The translations under genes and the position numbers were made by a program. A DNA stretch of 64,000 bases from Sulfitobacter sp. D7. Its GTDB lineage: Bacteria > Pseudomonadota > Alphaproteobacteria > Rhodobacterales > Rhodobacteraceae. Shown piece after piece: positions 45,353 through 63,893 of this stretch. The number at the start of each line of letters is the position of its first letter. Position 1 is the first letter of the stretch. The stretch spans positions 3,001,001-3,065,000 of the forward strand of contig NZ_CP020694.1 of the NCBI RefSeq assembly GCF_003611275.1, read 5' to 3'. Below the pieces are notes generated by a model. It was not told where the DNA came from. It ran no database searches and saw nothing but the letters and a program-made list of their open reading frames with translations.

Positions 45353-46156
45353 ATGCAAGCCATCGGCCTGTGCCGTTTTTCTTACCCCGCCCTTGGGGGA
45401 TTTCAGGTGGGGCACGACACCACCGAGGAACGTATCGCCTACCTCTATGACGACGCCCGGCTTGAGGAGCGCTTCCGCTTGCTTGAGGCCGTCGCCCTGC
45501 CCTGCCTCAAAGCACAGTCAGACCCGGATTTCTCAATGATCTTCGTGATCGGCGACCAGTTCCCGGACCACCACGCACGCCGCCTCGAATCGCTCCTCGC
45601 CGACCTGCCGCAAGCGGTGATCCACCGCGAGCCGCCCCGCCAGCACCGCGAGGTGATGAAAGAGGTGCTGAACGCCGCGCGGATCAACCCCAAAGAGCCC
45701 TGCCTGCAATTCCGCTATGACGATGACGATGCGGTCTCGGTCGATTTCATTGCCCGGCTGCGGCGTACGGTTGAGGACAGCGCGGGGCTTTTGACGGGTC
45801 AACGCTCGGTCGCTTTCGACTGGCCCAAAGGGTATATCGCGGAGTTCGGGCAGGGCGGCATCCGCGCGGCGGAAGTGTTTCGCCCCCTCAATGTGGCGGC
45901 CTTGGCGATGTATGTGAAAGGCGGAAGCCCGGTCACGATCATGAACTTCGCCCATGAGAAACTGCCGCGCTTCATGCCCTACGTCAGCCTGCCCGACGCG
46001 GCGATGTTCGTGCGCAGCCACAACGGATCGAACGATTCGCGCCAAGGGCTTGCGCGCCATGTGGACGTGGCCCCGCTGGATGCCGAAGGCGAAGCGCTGT
46101 TTCGAACGCGCTTTGCCATCGACAACGATCAAGTACGGCGTGTCTTCTCGGCCTGA
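45353..46156 (+). CDS. Putative rhamnosyltransferase-like glycosyltransferase
   Basis: The protein has 267 residues from the ATG at 45353, with GAGGGG upstream. The start MQAIGLCRFSYPALGGFQVG and the acidic FRYDDDDAVSVDF match the group annotated as putative rhamnosyl transferases; the DDD run would bind the nucleotide-sugar metal. The acceptor is unknown. Its last 28 nt overlap the convergent DMT transporter gene. Confidence 0.75.
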   Translation: MQAIGLCRFSYPALGGFQVGHDTTEERIAYLYDDARLEERFRLLEAVALPCLKAQSDPDFSMIFVIGDQFPDHHARRLESLLADLPQAVIHREPPRQHREVMKEVLNAARINPKEPCLQFRYDDDDAVSVDFIARLRRTVEDSAGLLTGQRSVAFDWPKGYIAEFGQGGIRAAEVFRPLNVAALAMYVKGGSPVTIMNFAHEKLPRFMPYVSLPDAAMFVRSHNGSNDSRQGLARHVDVAPLDAEGEALFRTRFAIDNDQVRRVFSA

Positions 46157-47016
46157 ACCTTCAGCTTCCGCTCGCGGTAGAGGGTAAAGACCCCTGTGGC
46201 CACGACAATGCCGGCGCCGACCAGCGTCAAGACACCCGGCCATTCCCCAAAGACCGCCCAGCCCAGCAGCAGCGCCCAAAGCAGGCCAGTATAGCGAAAC
46301 GGCGCGACAAATCCGATATCGCCGACCCGCATGACTTGGATCGAAAAGAAATAGCCGCCCAACACAAAGACCCCGGAGCCGCCGATCAGCGCCGCCACCG
46401 ACGGGGTCACCGGCGCCCATGGTCCGCTGAGGGATGCCAGCCCCGCCGCCGTCATCACCGACAGCGCGGTCACCAAGGTGACGGTCATGGAAGGCACCGC
46501 AGGCGACAAGGCGCGGGTCGACAGGTCACGGACCGTCACGCAAAGCACCGCTATCAAGACGTAGATCGACCAAATGTTGAACCCTTCCGCGCCCGGCTTC
46601 ACGATCAGCAGGACACCGCAGAAACCGATCCCGATCGCCACCAACCGCCGCCAGCCCACCGCCTGCCGAAACACCAACGCGGCGGCCAGCGTCACCGAAA
46701 GCGGCACCACCTGAAGGATGGCGGTCACATTGGCCAAAGGCATGTTGAACAGCGCGGTGAGAAAGAAATAAGCCGCTGCAATCTCGGCCACCGAGCGCAG
46801 GCCAATCACCCGCCAATCCCGCGGCTGGAGCCGGAAATCAATCCGGCCAAGCTGGCGGCTGAGGGCCAAGATCAGGACCGAGGTCGTCACCCCCCGCAGG
46901 AACAAAAGCTGAAACAGCGGCAGGGCCCCGTCGGTCATTTTCAGCAGCGTGTCGTTAAACGTGAAACAGGCCATCGAGGCAATCATCAGCAGCGCGCCGA
47001 TGGTATTGGGGGACAT
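46129..47016 (-). CDS. DMT-superfamily transporter (EamA domains)
   Basis: The protein has 295 residues with ten predicted membrane helices made of two EamA repeats. It has typical sequences such as FTFNDTLLKM near the start and FRYTGLLWALLLGWAVFGE in the second repeat. These are metabolite exporters of broad and usually unknown specificity. The tail overlaps the convergent glycosyltransferase gene by 28 nt. Confidence 0.85.
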   Translation of the reverse strand: MSPNTIGALLMIASMACFTFNDTLLKMTDGALPLFQLLFLRGVTTSVLILALSRQLGRIDFRLQPRDWRVIGLRSVAEIAAAYFFLTALFNMPLANVTAILQVVPLSVTLAAALVFRQAVGWRRLVAIGIGFCGVLLIVKPGAEGFNIWSIYVLIAVLCVTVRDLSTRALSPAVPSMTVTLVTALSVMTAAGLASLSGPWAPVTPSVAALIGGSGVFVLGGYFFSIQVMRVGDIGFVAPFRYTGLLWALLLGWAVFGEWPGVLTLVGAGIVVATGVFTLYRERKLKVQAEKTRRT

Positions 47017-47184
47017 GGAAGCGCTCCGGGAAAAAACCGCGCGGCTTATATCGATGCCGCTCCCGAATGACTGGCAGCGGGCGCGGGAGCTGTCAAGAAC
47101 GGGCGGCTATGCAGGACAGCGGCTTGCGCCCCTCAAATGCGGCATGGCGGCTGCGTAAGACGGGTGCCCAGCAGTTGCCCGGCC

Positions 47185-47589
47185 TTACTGGTTGGACGCC
47201 TGCGCCACCGGCTGTTGCTGACTGGCCAACAGGTTCCGAACCGTGCTGCGCAGCAACCCCGGCTCGACAGGCTTTTGCATCACCGTCGCGGCCAGATTGC
47301 GAAAGGCGTCATAAACCTCAAGATCGCGGGTGCGGCCGCTGAGGAAGATAATAGGCGTTCCGGCGATGGCGGGGTTTTCGCCAAAGCGGTGCGCCAATTC
47401 CAAACCGCCCATATCGGGCATGGAGATATCACTGATGATCAAATCGGGCTTCAGGTCATTCACCACCGCCAGCGCATCGCGGGCGTTCAGGCAAGAGACA
47501 AAGGTCAGCGATCTGTCGTCGGAAAAGATCATCTTTACCAATTCCAGAATGATCGGATCATCGTCGATATGTAGAATGCGAGACGTCAT
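47185..47589 (-). CDS. Single-domain response regulator (CheY-like receiver)
   Basis: The protein has 134 residues from the ATG at 47589 (MTSRILHIDDD). The receiver signature is complete: the acidic pocket DDD (9-11), phospho-acceptor Asp in DLIISDISMPD (about residue 52), Ser in IIFLSGRT and Lys in MQKPVEP. No output domain follows, so it should signal by binding a partner. No histidine kinase gene is nearby. The Gln-rich tail is short. Confidence 0.87.
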   Translation of the reverse strand: MTSRILHIDDDPIILELVKMIFSDDRSLTFVSCLNARDALAVVNDLKPDLIISDISMPDMGGLELAHRFGENPAIAGTPIIFLSGRTRDLEVYDAFRNLAATVMQKPVEPGLLRSTVRNLLASQQQPVAQASNQ

Positions 47590-47718
47590 CTGAAGAACCT
47601 TACGACGGTTAAGCTTTCGCAAACCTATTGCGACTATGTGGCGGATGTAAGGCTACGGCGGCAAATTCCCGGCCATCTCGCTGGCAATGTGCAATCAATG
47701 CTGCGGCACCGCGCATTA

Positions 47719-47752
47719 AAAAGCCCCCGCAGCTTTCACTGCGGGGGCTTTT
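47719..47752. terminator. Terminator after rpoC
   Basis: AAAAGCCCCCGCAG and CTGCGGGGGCTTTT form a 14-bp perfect stem with loop CTTTCA and T tails on both strands. It lies 22 nt past the rpoC stop. Confidence 0.92.
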
Positions 47753-47774
47753 GATTGTCAGGTCAGAGCGGCGA

Positions 47775-52025
<4,251 letters not shown>

Positions 52026-52064
52026 TTTCAAATCCTTGAAAGGGGTGCGTTGGGAGGGACCGGA

Positions 52065-52111
52065 CCCGTTTTCTTTTGAAGAAAACGGGCCGGGATTCTT
52101 AAAAAATCCCG
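52065..52111. repeat. Tandem double-hairpin repeat (copy 2) between rpoB and rpoC
   Basis: Hairpin one (52065-52089) is an 11-bp perfect stem with loop TTG and core TTCTTTTGAAGAA, identical in core to 19823-19845. Hairpin two (52091-52111) is an imperfect palindrome with outer stem CGGGATT / AATCCCG. The architecture equals copy 1 at 19823-19870. Confidence 0.75.
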
Positions 52112-52120
52112 TTTACCGCG

Positions 52121-56257
<4,137 letters not shown>

Positions 56258-56502
56258 GTGTCGTGTCACCTTTCGTGTCTCTTGCCGAGCGCATCAACCA
56301 CCGGGGCCGTGGTGCGCGCCCATAAGAGCGGAAAATCCGGGTCAATTCTTGGAATGCGTCCCACTGCATCCCTTCCGACCATGGACCTCTCCAGAGAAAT
56401 ACTCCGCCGGACGGAACATTCGTCAAAACAGGTCAGGCTGGACAGGAAAACTCCCGTCCAGCCCTTGTTCATGCGTGGTGCACGTTGCCGCGCACCTCTG
56501 GC

Positions 56503-56874
56503 TTAGGCCAGCTCGACTTCGGCGCCAGCTGCTTCCAGCTTGCCTTTGATCTCTTCGGCTTCGGCTTTGTCGACGCCTTCTTTGATCTTGCCACCGGCTT
56601 CGACCAGGTCTTTGGCTTCTTTCAGGCCGAGACCTGTGATGCCGCGGACTTCCTTGATCACGTTGATCTTGGATGCGCCGGCGTTCTTCAGAACGACGTC
56701 GAATTCGGTCTTTTCTTCTTCGGCAGCGCCGCCATCAGCAGGACCAGCCATCATCACTGCGCCGCCAGCGGCGGGCTCGATGCCGTACTCGTCTTTGAGG
56801 ATGGTTTTCAGTTCTTGTGCTTCAAGCAGAGTCAGACCAACGATGTCTTCTGCCAGTTTTTTCAGATCAGCCAT
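56503..56874 (-). CDS. rplL: 50S ribosomal protein L7/L12
   Basis: L7/L12 forms the flexible stalk that recruits translation factors. It has 123 residues: an N-terminal dimer domain, an Ala-rich hinge ([19 protein letters not shown]) and a C-terminal domain ending [14 protein letters not shown]. It follows rplJ by 74 nt; 245 nt separate it from rpoB. Confidence 0.98.
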   Translation of the reverse strand: MADLKKLAEDIVGLTLLEAQELKTILKDEYGIEPAAGGAVMMAGPADGGAAEEEKTEFDVVLKNAGASKINVIKEVRGITGLGLKEAKDLVEAGGKIKEGVDKAEAEEIKGKLEAAGAEVELA

Positions 56875-56948
56875 GTTTAGCTCTTTCCGTTACGATATGT
56901 GTGTTCCAACGCGCGTGTTCAACCCGAGCGCCGGCTTGACGATATGCC

Positions 56949-57464
56949 TTACGCAGCCGCCTTGTCCTCGATCGTGGACAAGATGGATGCGATGTTGCTT
57001 GCAGGTGCGCCAATGGCCCCGGCGATGTTCGAAGCAGGTGCGCCGAGCATGCCCGCGATGGTGGAGATAAGCTCCTCCCGCGAAGGCATTTTCGACACGG
57101 CTTCGACACCAGCGGCGTCCAACGCGTTCTCACCCATGGAACCACCAAGGATCACCAGCTTTGGGTTTTCCTTGGAGAATTCCTGAGCAACCTTGGCCGC
57201 AGCCACAGGATCCTCAGAATAGGTCAGAACGGTCATACCCGTCAGAAGGTCAGCGATGCTTTCGCATGGCTTGCCCTCAAGGGCGATCTTGGCGAGCCTG
57301 TTTTTGGCAACACGCACGGCCCCACCGGCAGCGCGTGCGCGCGCCCGAAGGTCCTGCATTTCGGCAACTGTCAAACCGACGTAGTGGCTAACCACAACGA
57401 CGCCAGAGCTTTCAAAGATCTGGCCGAGTTCGTCGACCAGCTGTTCTTTTTGTGCTCTATCCAC
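56949..57464 (-). CDS. rplJ: 50S ribosomal protein L10
   Basis: L10 is the stalk base that binds L7/L12 dimers. It has 171 residues, with the start [19 protein letters not shown]. The C-terminal helix holds repeated [10 protein letters not shown] / [10 protein letters not shown] units that bind the L7/L12 dimers. It is preceded by a 273-nt non-coding leader. Confidence 0.98.
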   Translation of the reverse strand: MDRAQKEQLVDELGQIFESSGVVVVSHYVGLTVAEMQDLRARARAAGGAVRVAKNRLAKIALEGKPCESIADLLTGMTVLTYSEDPVAAAKVAQEFSKENPKLVILGGSMGENALDAAGVEAVSKMPSREELISTIAGMLGAPASNIAGAIGAPASNIASILSTIEDKAAA

Positions 57465-57737
57465 AGTTTCACTCCAAATTTGGGGGTTGCCCCCCGGCTC
57501 AGTTCAGGATGCGATCTTTTGCATCCCATTCGGGTCCAATGTCAGGGTCCCGGCCAAAACCGCCCGAGGGCAGAATTTTTCCGGTTTCCCATCTCAGGAA
57601 GGAATTATTCAGGCCAAGGCCCAAACCCTCCGTCTCGGACAGACGCGCGGACCGATCTTTTGGTCCTTGCGTATCTGACGGCCGAAGCCGCCAAATCTCG
57701 GGTCGTAAGGTGGGAGGCTGGCCCCCACCCCACTGGA
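57465..57737 (-). promoter_or_regulatory. Long leader before rplJ, possible L10 autoregulatory region
   Basis: This gap between rplA and rplJ holds no gene. In E. coli and other bacteria, L10 with L7/L12 binds a leader at this exact place to control rplJL. Several short complementary segments are visible (for example GGGGGTTGCCCCCC near the rplJ start), but I cannot draw the whole structure by eye. Confidence 0.4.
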
Positions 57738-58436
57738 TCACTCGGCGGTTGCGTTCTCGACAGCGACCGACACGCCCGGGCCCATTGTGGAGCTCAGGTT
57801 GATCTTTTTCATATATGTGCCTTTGGCACCGGCAGGCTTGGCTTTGGACACCGCGCCAACAAAAGCACGGATGTTTTCGGCCAGCTTGGCTTCGTCGAAG
57901 GACAGTTTGCCAACGCCTGCGTGGACGACACCGCCCTTTTCGGCTTTGAACTGAACTTCACCGCCCTTGGCCGCTTTCACGGCGTCGGCGACATCCATGG
58001 TCACGGTGCCAACCTTGGGGTTCGGCATCAGGTTACGGGGGCCAAGCACTTTACCCAGACGGCCAACGATCGGCATCATGTCGGGTGTCGCGATGCAACG
58101 ATCAAAGTCGATCTTGCCGGACTGCACGGTTTCCATCAGGTCTTCTGCACCAACGATATCTGCGCCAGCCTTTTCGGCTTCTTCAGCTTTCGCGCCACGG
58201 GCGAAGACAGCAACGCGCATGGTTTTGCCGGTGCCGTTGGGCAGGCCGACAACACCGCGGACCATCTGGTCTGCGTGGCGTGGGTCAACACCGAGGTTCA
58301 TCGCGATCTCGATGGTTTCGTCAAACTTTGCGTTTGCGCTTGCTTTGATGAGGCTTACCGCTTCTTCAACGGTGATCTCTTCTTTACCAGCAAAGGCTTC
58401 ACGGGCGGCGCGGGTGCGTTTTCCAAGTTTTGCCAT
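57738..58436 (-). CDS. rplA: 50S ribosomal protein L1
   Basis: L1 forms the mobile stalk at the tRNA exit, and in E. coli represses rplKA. It has 232 residues, with conserved [20 protein letters not shown] and [11 protein letters not shown]. It begins 1 nt after the rplK stop. Confidence 0.98.
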   Translation of the reverse strand: MAKLGKRTRAAREAFAGKEEITVEEAVSLIKASANAKFDETIEIAMNLGVDPRHADQMVRGVVGLPNGTGKTMRVAVFARGAKAEEAEKAGADIVGAEDLMETVQSGKIDFDRCIATPDMMPIVGRLGKVLGPRNLMPNPKVGTVTMDVADAVKAAKGGEVQFKAEKGGVVHAGVGKLSFDEAKLAENIRAFVGAVSKAKPAGAKGTYMKKINLSSTMGPGVSVAVENATAE

Positions 58437-58437
58437 C

Positions 58438-58863
58438 TTACTTCACCTCGATGCCCATGGACCGGGCAGAGCCCAGAATGATCTTCATCGCCGCTTCCAC
58501 GTCGTTCGCGGACAGGTCGGCGGCTTTTGCTTCTGCGATCTCGCGCAGCTGCTTGGTGGTCACGGTGCCGACGGTTTCACGGCTCGGCGTTTTCGCGCCG
58601 GAATTCACCTTGGCAGCTTTTTTCAGGTAGTAGGACGCCGGGGGCGTCTTGATGTCCATGGTGAAGGACTTGTCCTGATAGTAGCTGATCACGGTGGGGC
58701 ACGGTGCGCCCGGCTCCAGGTCTGCGGTCTTGGCGTTGAACGCCTTGCAGAATTCCATGATGTTGATGCCGCGCTGACCGAGAGCCGGACCAACGGGCGG
58801 GGACGGGTTTGCTTGACCCGCTTTAACTTGCAACTTCATCGTACCGACGAGTTTCTTGGCCAT
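58438..58863 (-). CDS. rplK: 50S ribosomal protein L11
   Basis: L11 forms the GTPase-associated centre with 23S rRNA. It has 141 residues, with the start [20 protein letters not shown] and conserved [19 protein letters not shown]. It is the first gene of rplK-rplA behind a 145-nt gap with a REP-like repeat. Confidence 0.98.
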   Translation of the reverse strand: MAKKLVGTMKLQVKAGQANPSPPVGPALGQRGINIMEFCKAFNAKTADLEPGAPCPTVISYYQDKSFTMDIKTPPASYYLKKAAKVNSGAKTPSRETVGTVTTKQLREIAEAKAADLSANDVEAAMKIILGSARSMGIEVK

Positions 58864-58977
58864 CTGACCATTCTCCTTTCAACACCCTTGGGGCGCGCCC
58901 CGCGGGATCTTCGTTGCGTGGTCCGGGTTGGGCGCCGCGGCGCCCTTGCCTCCCACAATGACCGACGCCCTCAGGCG

Positions 58978-59002
58978 CCGGGATGGCGGGGCGAACCCCG
59001 CC
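58978..59002. repeat. REP-like repeat between nusG and rplK
   Basis: The stem GGCGGGG-CGAA-CCCCGCC (58985-59002) and its 7-base flank match the reverse complement of 41807-41831 at 24 of 25 bases. It lies 6 nt from the nusG stop. A second palindrome (GGGCGCCGCGGCGCCC) lies upstream at about 58930-58945. Confidence 0.75.
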
Positions 59003-59008
59003 TCACGC

Positions 59009-59542
59009 TCAGATCTGCTTGTTGACCTGAGTGAATTCCAATTCGACCGGGGTTTCCCGGCCAAAGATCGAGACCGATACCTTGAGGCGCTGGTTGTCCT
59101 CGTCGACCTCTTCGATCATGCCGTCGAAGTCTTCGAACGGACCGTCGGCAACCTTGACCTTTTCGCCGATCTCGAAGTGGATCAGCGTGCGTGGAGCTTC
59201 TTCGCCTTCCTGCACGCGACCCAAGATCGCCTGAACCTCGGCATCGCGCATCGGCATCGGGCGGCCTTGCGGGCCCAAGAAACCGGTGACGCGGTTGATC
59301 GAGTTGATCAGGTGATAGCCCGCGTCGGACATTTCCATATGCACCAGCACATAGCCGGGCATGAAGCGACGCTCGGTGGTCACCTTCTTGCCGCGCCGGA
59401 CCTCGATCACCTCTTCGGTGGGCACCAGCACTTCGTCAATCTGGTCTTCAAGTTCCTGCTCGGCCACGGACGCGCGGATCTGCTCGGCGATCTTCTTTTC
59501 GAAGTTCGACAGGACACTGACCGAATACCACCGTTTTGCCAT
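59009..59542 (-). CDS. nusG: Transcription elongation/antitermination factor NusG
   Basis: NusG binds RNA polymerase and couples it to Rho or the ribosome. It has 177 residues from the ATG at 59542 ([17 protein letters not shown]), with the NGN domain and the C-terminal KOW motif ([20 protein letters not shown]). A longer frame from 59602 lacks similarity. Confidence 0.98.
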   Translation of the reverse strand: MAKRWYSVSVLSNFEKKIAEQIRASVAEQELEDQIDEVLVPTEEVIEVRRGKKVTTERRFMPGYVLVHMEMSDAGYHLINSINRVTGFLGPQGRPMPMRDAEVQAILGRVQEGEEAPRTLIHFEIGEKVKVADGPFEDFDGMIEEVDEDNQRLKVSVSIFGRETPVELEFTQVNKQI

Positions 59543-59750
59543 CTGAACTCTGGTCCCTGTCTTGCCATGCGGGCTGCCCCGGCATGTAAATTCGTCAATC
59601 ACACGGAGCCTCGGCCCCGCAACATCTGAACAAAAAATCGGCGCGCAACTCGAATCGCCGCACGCCCCTTTTCAGGTCAGGTCTGCGCAATAGCCCGCGC
59701 AGACGCAGGTTTCAAGGGTGTAAAGATAAATTCACCCGAGCGGGCGATGC

Positions 59751-59948
59751 TTAGCCGAACATCCCAAGGATCTGCTGTAGACCGCCGCGGATCAGGATAT
59801 CTACGATCGCAAAGAAAACCGCCGTCAGCGCGGCAAGGATAAAGACCATCACAGTGGTCAGCATCACTTCGCGCTTGGTCGGCCAAACAACCTTGGCAAC
59901 TTCGGTACGAACCTGCTGGATGAACTGAAGCGGATTGGTGGTGGCCAT
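59751..59948 (-). CDS. secE: Protein translocase subunit SecE
   Basis: SecE clamps SecY in the inner membrane. It has 65 residues, the short single-helix form: an amphipathic part FIQQVRTEVAKVVWPTKREV and one membrane segment. It is followed by nusG after a 208-nt gap, the conserved secE-nusG pair. Confidence 0.96.
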   Translation of the reverse strand: MATTNPLQFIQQVRTEVAKVVWPTKREVMLTTVMVFILAALTAVFFAIVDILIRGGLQQILGMFG

Positions 59949-59977
59949 GACATCTTTCCTTGTTGCCCGATTGGGCG

Positions 59978-60006
59978 GATGTAACGGGTCCGCCCCCTAG
60001 TTTCAA
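59978..60006 (-). promoter_or_regulatory. Promoter for secE-nusG
   Basis: Minus strand: -35 TTGAAA (60001-60006), a 17-bp spacer, and -10 TACATC (59978-59983), about 30 nt before secE. Confidence 0.6.
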
Positions 60007-60024
60007 GACACCATCGCGTCCGGC

Positions 60025-60633
60025 CTAGGCTTCGGAGTTGCGCAGACTGTCAAACCGGCGATCGAGGGCCTCATCATGGCGGGTGTCAGCCGCTGCCATT
60101 TCGCCAAAGTCCGGCAGATAAAGCCCGTCGACCGTCCCTTCGGGAAAGCGATCAAGCACCGCATCCCATTTCATCGCGAAAGCATCCAAACGTGCATGAA
60201 GCGCCGCCGCCCGGTCCGGCCGCCGCGCGGCATACCAGCGCCCAAGCGTCAATGCCCGCCCCCAAAACCCGTCATAACCAAGGGCGAGAAAGACCCCCAG
60301 CGTGACAAACACCGCGATGAAAACCACGCCCAGTACTAACCAAGGCCGCAGAATCACAGCGAGCGCAAGCAGGCTCAGCATCACCGCCCGAGGCGACGGC
60401 CGTTTCTTAGGTATCTTGAGCGGCAAACGTTTTTCGGATTTGGCTTTGGCAACCTCCGGCTCCGGCAGCTCGGGAAAGGCATTGCGTCCGGACTGCCGAT
60501 GTTTGGCGGTGGGCTCCGGTGTGTCCATCCCGGTGCCCGCATGCCCCTCCGCCATCACGTTTCGGATCGCAGACAGCGCGGTGGGGTCCAATTCAGATGC
60601 TGACGAAGGGGCAACCTTATCTGTGGGGGTCAT
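60025..60633 (-). CDS. Membrane protein of unknown function
   Basis: The protein has 202 residues from the ATG at 60633 (MTPTDKVAPSSA). The N-terminal 80 residues are hydrophilic and rich in Pro, Ala and Lys. Two hydrophobic segments (about 83-115) probably form a hairpin in the membrane, and the C-terminal part (about 120-202) is soluble and acidic. I do not recognise a family. It lies between the rRNA operon and secE, 19 nt upstream of the secE promoter. Confidence 0.65.
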   Translation of the reverse strand: MTPTDKVAPSSASELDPTALSAIRNVMAEGHAGTGMDTPEPTAKHRQSGRNAFPELPEPEVAKAKSEKRLPLKIPKKRPSPRAVMLSLLALAVILRPWLVLGVVFIAVFVTLGVFLALGYDGFWGRALTLGRWYAARRPDRAAALHARLDAFAMKWDAVLDRFPEGTVDGLYLPDFGEMAAADTRHDEALDRRFDSLRNSEA

Positions 60634-60741
60634 CTTATCGATCTCTTTAGACAGTTGCGAAAGAGTTACCGATCTATTGCGCCCCCTGCAGGGCGGAAAA
60701 TGGACAGTTCTTAGGCATAGTGGTTTTGCCCCCCCCAAAGA

Positions 60742-60777
60742 CAAAACCGCCGCAGCTTTATAGCTGCGGCGGTTTTG
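60742..60777 (-). terminator. rRNA operon terminator
   Basis: CAAAACCGCCGCAGCT and its complement form a 16-bp perfect stem with a 4-base centre, with T-rich flanks on both strands. It is the first strong terminator after the leftward 5S gene and could also shield the 60025-60633 gene. Confidence 0.88.
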
Positions 60778-60825
60778 TTATTTTTCTCATCGTCGAGAGA
60801 TACTGTTTTATCAGGAACTTATTAG

Positions 60826-60941
60826 GTTTGGCGATGACCTACTCTCCCACGTCTTAAGACGCAGTACCATCGGCGCTACGGCACTTAACGGCTGGGTTCG
60901 GGATGGGACCAGGTGTTTTGCTCGCGCTATGATCACCAAAC
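60826..60941 (-). rRNA. rrf: 5S ribosomal RNA
   Basis: The minus strand reads TTTGGTGATCATAGCGCGAG at the 5' end and ends with GGTCATCGCCAAACC, which pair as helix I. Conserved loop sequences include CCCATCCCGAACCCAGCCGT and GGGAGAGTAGGTC. The length is about 116 nt; the ends may be off by a few bases. Confidence 0.95.
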
Positions 60942-61017
60942 CAAATAAACTCCTGATAAAGCGCTCTGCGCGTTGCGACGCAGAGCGTGTTCCAAGTCAT
61001 GTACAACTGATTGTATG

Positions 61018-61070
61018 TGTATGCTTTTGATTGATAAGTTGAAGTCTTGCTTCTACTGGATCAAATCAAG
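61018..61070 (-). other. 3' strand of the pre-23S processing stem
   Basis: Positions 61043-61070 are complementary to 63887-63914 at 26 of 28 bases, so the precursor can form a long stem enclosing 23S, the usual RNase III substrate. A further 13-base perfect match lies at 61018-61030 with 63970-63982. A strong hairpin CGCTCTGCG / CGCAGAGCG follows near 60963-60988, before 5S. Confidence 0.7.
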
Positions 61071-61487
61071 CCTATCGAGCAATTAGTACCAGTCAACTGA
61101 ACGTGTTACCACGCTTACATCTCTGGCCTATCGACGAGGTGGTCTACCTCGGCTCTCAGGGATACCTTGTTTTGAGGGGGGCTTCCCGCTTAGATGCCTT
61201 CAGCGGTTATCCTGTCCGATCATAGCTACCCAGCACTGCTATTGGCATAACAACTGGTCCACCAGTGGATCGTTCACCCCGGTCCTCTCGTACTAGGGGC
61301 AACTCCTCTCAAGTATCCTACACCCACGGAAGATAGGGACCGAACTGTCTCACGACGTTCTAAACCCAGCTCACGTACCTCTTTAAACGGCGAACAGCCG
61401 TACCCTTGGGACCTGCTCCAGCCCCAGGATGAGATGAGCCGACATCGAGGTGCCAAACACTGCCGTCGATATGGACTCTTGGGCAGT

Positions 61488-61536
<49 letters not shown>

Positions 61537-61678
61537 CCCACTTGGGACCACCGGATCACTATGGCCGTCTTTCGACTCTGCTCGACTTGTCAGTCTCGCA
61601 GTCAGGCTGGCTTCTGCCATTGCACTCAACGAGCGATTTCCGACCGCTCTGAGCCAACCTTCGCGCGCCTCCGTTACG

Positions 61679-61714
<36 letters not shown>

Positions 61715-61969
61715 ACACAGGGTCCCGGAACCGGATAACGGTCCGCGGTTAGACATCAAGCAGAACAAGGGTGGTATCTCAAGGGAGGCTCCACCGAGAC
61801 TGGCGTCTCGGTTTCAAAGCCCACCACCTATCCTGCACATGTTCGGCCTAATGCCAGTGTGAAGCTGTAGTAAAGGTGCACGGGGTCTTTCCGTCTAACC
61901 GCGGGTAACCGGCATCTTGACCGGTAATTCAATTTCGCTGAGTCTATGTTGGAGACAGCGGGGAAGTCG

Positions 61970-62052
<83 letters not shown>

Positions 62053-62622
62053 TGGGCTTCAATTCAGAGCTCTCACCCCTCCTTTTAACCTTCAGGCACC
62101 GGGCAGGCGTCAGACCCTATACGTCGTCTTGCGACTTCGCAGAGCCCTGTGTTTTTAATAAACAGTCGCCACCCCCTGGTTTGTGCCCCCAGCCTCTAGT
62201 TGCCTAGAAACCGGGCCTCCTTCTCGCGAACTTACGGAGGTATTTTGCCGAGTTCCTTCAACATAGTTCTCTCAAGCGCCTTGGTATTCTCTACCTGTCC
62301 ACCTGTGTCGGTTTAGGGTACGATCTAGCGATGGAGCTATTTCCAGGGACCTCTAAGCAGCCCATTCAATCCGATAAGGATGAACTACCCTCGAGATCCG
62401 TCACTTCCATCTGGCCCAGGAATATTAACCTGGTTCCCATCGACTACGCCTTTCGGCCTCGCCTTAGGGGTCGGCTTACCCTGCTCAGATTAGCTTTAAG
62501 CAGGAACCCTTGGACTTTCGGCGAGAGTGTCTCTCACACTCTTTGTCGCTACTCATGTCATCATTCTCACTAGTGATCTCTCCACCGGATCGCTCACGCG
62601 CCAGCTTCACAGAAAGCTCCTT

Positions 62623-62654
62623 GTGTCCAATCCTACCTAAGTAGGTAAGGACAC
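62623..62654 (-). other. Extended hairpin insert within 23S rRNA
   Basis: GTGTCC (62623-62628) pairs with GGACAC (62649-62654), with an inner stem TACCT / AGGTA. Aligned by memory to E. coli 23S, roughly 50 nt here, after the block that reads GGTAGCAGAGCGT on the RNA strand, have no E. coli counterpart. It may be a normal lineage-specific expansion or a second intervening sequence. Confidence 0.45.
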
Positions 62655-62787
62655 ATGGAACTATGTCACACTACGCTCTGCTACCATGCAATAAATGCAT
62701 CCTCAGCTTCGGCTCATGGCTTGAGCCCCGTTACATCTTCGCCGCAAGACAACTTATTTAGACCAGTGAGCTGTTACGCTATCTTTA

Positions 62788-62818
<31 letters not shown>

Positions 62819-63720
62819 TTGTTTTGGTCGTCTCACCTGCTTTCCCACTTAGCCATGAATTAGGGGCCTTAGCTGGAGGTTAGGGTTGTTTCCCTCTTCA
62901 CGACGGACGTTAGCATTCGCCGTGTGTCTGCCGACTAGTACTCCTCGGTATTCGGAGTTTGGTTAGGATCAGTAAGCCTGTGGGGCCCCATTACCCATCC
63001 AGTGCTCTACCCCCGAGGGTATTCGGTCGACGCTCTACCTAAATAGATTTCGCAGAGAACCAGCTATCTCCGAGTTTGATTGGCCTTTCACCCCTAGGCA
63101 CAGCTCATCCCGATCTTTTTCAACAGATGTGGGTTCGGTCCTCCAATAAGTGTTACCTTATCTTCAACCTGGCCATGCCTAGATCACTCGGTTTCGGGTC
63201 TGATCCCACGAACTCAACGCCCTATTAAGACTCGCTTTCGCTACGCCTACACCTAACGGCTTAAGCTTGCTCGTGAGACCAAGTCGATGACCCATTATAC
63301 AAAAGGTACGCTGTCAGGACGCAAGGTCCCTCCAACTGTTTGTAGGCGTTCGGTTTCAGGTACTGTTTCACTCCCCTCGTCGGGGTGCTTTTCACCTTTC
63401 CCTCACGGTACTGGTTCACTATCGGTCAGTAAGGAGTACTTAGCCTTCGAAGGTGGTCCTCCGATCTTCAGACAGAATTTCACGTGTTCCGCCCTACTTA
63501 ATACGTCCAATCATGCTTCTTATACGGGACTATCACCCACTTTGGTTGCGCATTCCAACGCATTCTAACCACACTCATGGCTCGGCTGGTCCCCGTTCGC
63601 TCGCCGCTACTAGGGGAGTATCATATTGATTTCCTTTCCTCCGGGTACTTAGATGTTTCAGTTCCCCGGGTTTGCCTTTTTAAGCCTATATATTCAGCCT
63701 AAAAATACCTGGTTTACCAA

Positions 63721-63751
63721 GTTATTAGCTGCACCGAAGTGCAGTAATAAC
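63721..63751 (-). other. Intervening-sequence-type hairpin in 23S helix 9
   Basis: GTTATTA and TAATAAC enclose CTGCAC / GTGCAG with a TTCG loop on the RNA strand: a 13-bp stem with a single bulge. It lies about 140-170 nt from the 23S 5' end, where alphaproteobacteria carry helix-9 intervening sequences that RNase III removes, leaving a split 23S. Confidence 0.65.
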
Positions 63752-63893
63752 AAAGTATCAGGTGGGTTGCCCCATTCAGAAATCCATGGATCAAAGCTTA
63801 TTCTCAGCTCCCCATGGCTTATCGCAGAGTATCACGTCTTTCATCGCCTCTTACTGCCAAGGCATTCACCAAACGCCCTTTTCGCGCTTGATT

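Noticed and set aside
60778..60825. tRNA-fMet after 5S, often found in this family
   Set aside because: No cloverleaf or CAT anticodon context fits in the 48 nt between the terminator and 5S.
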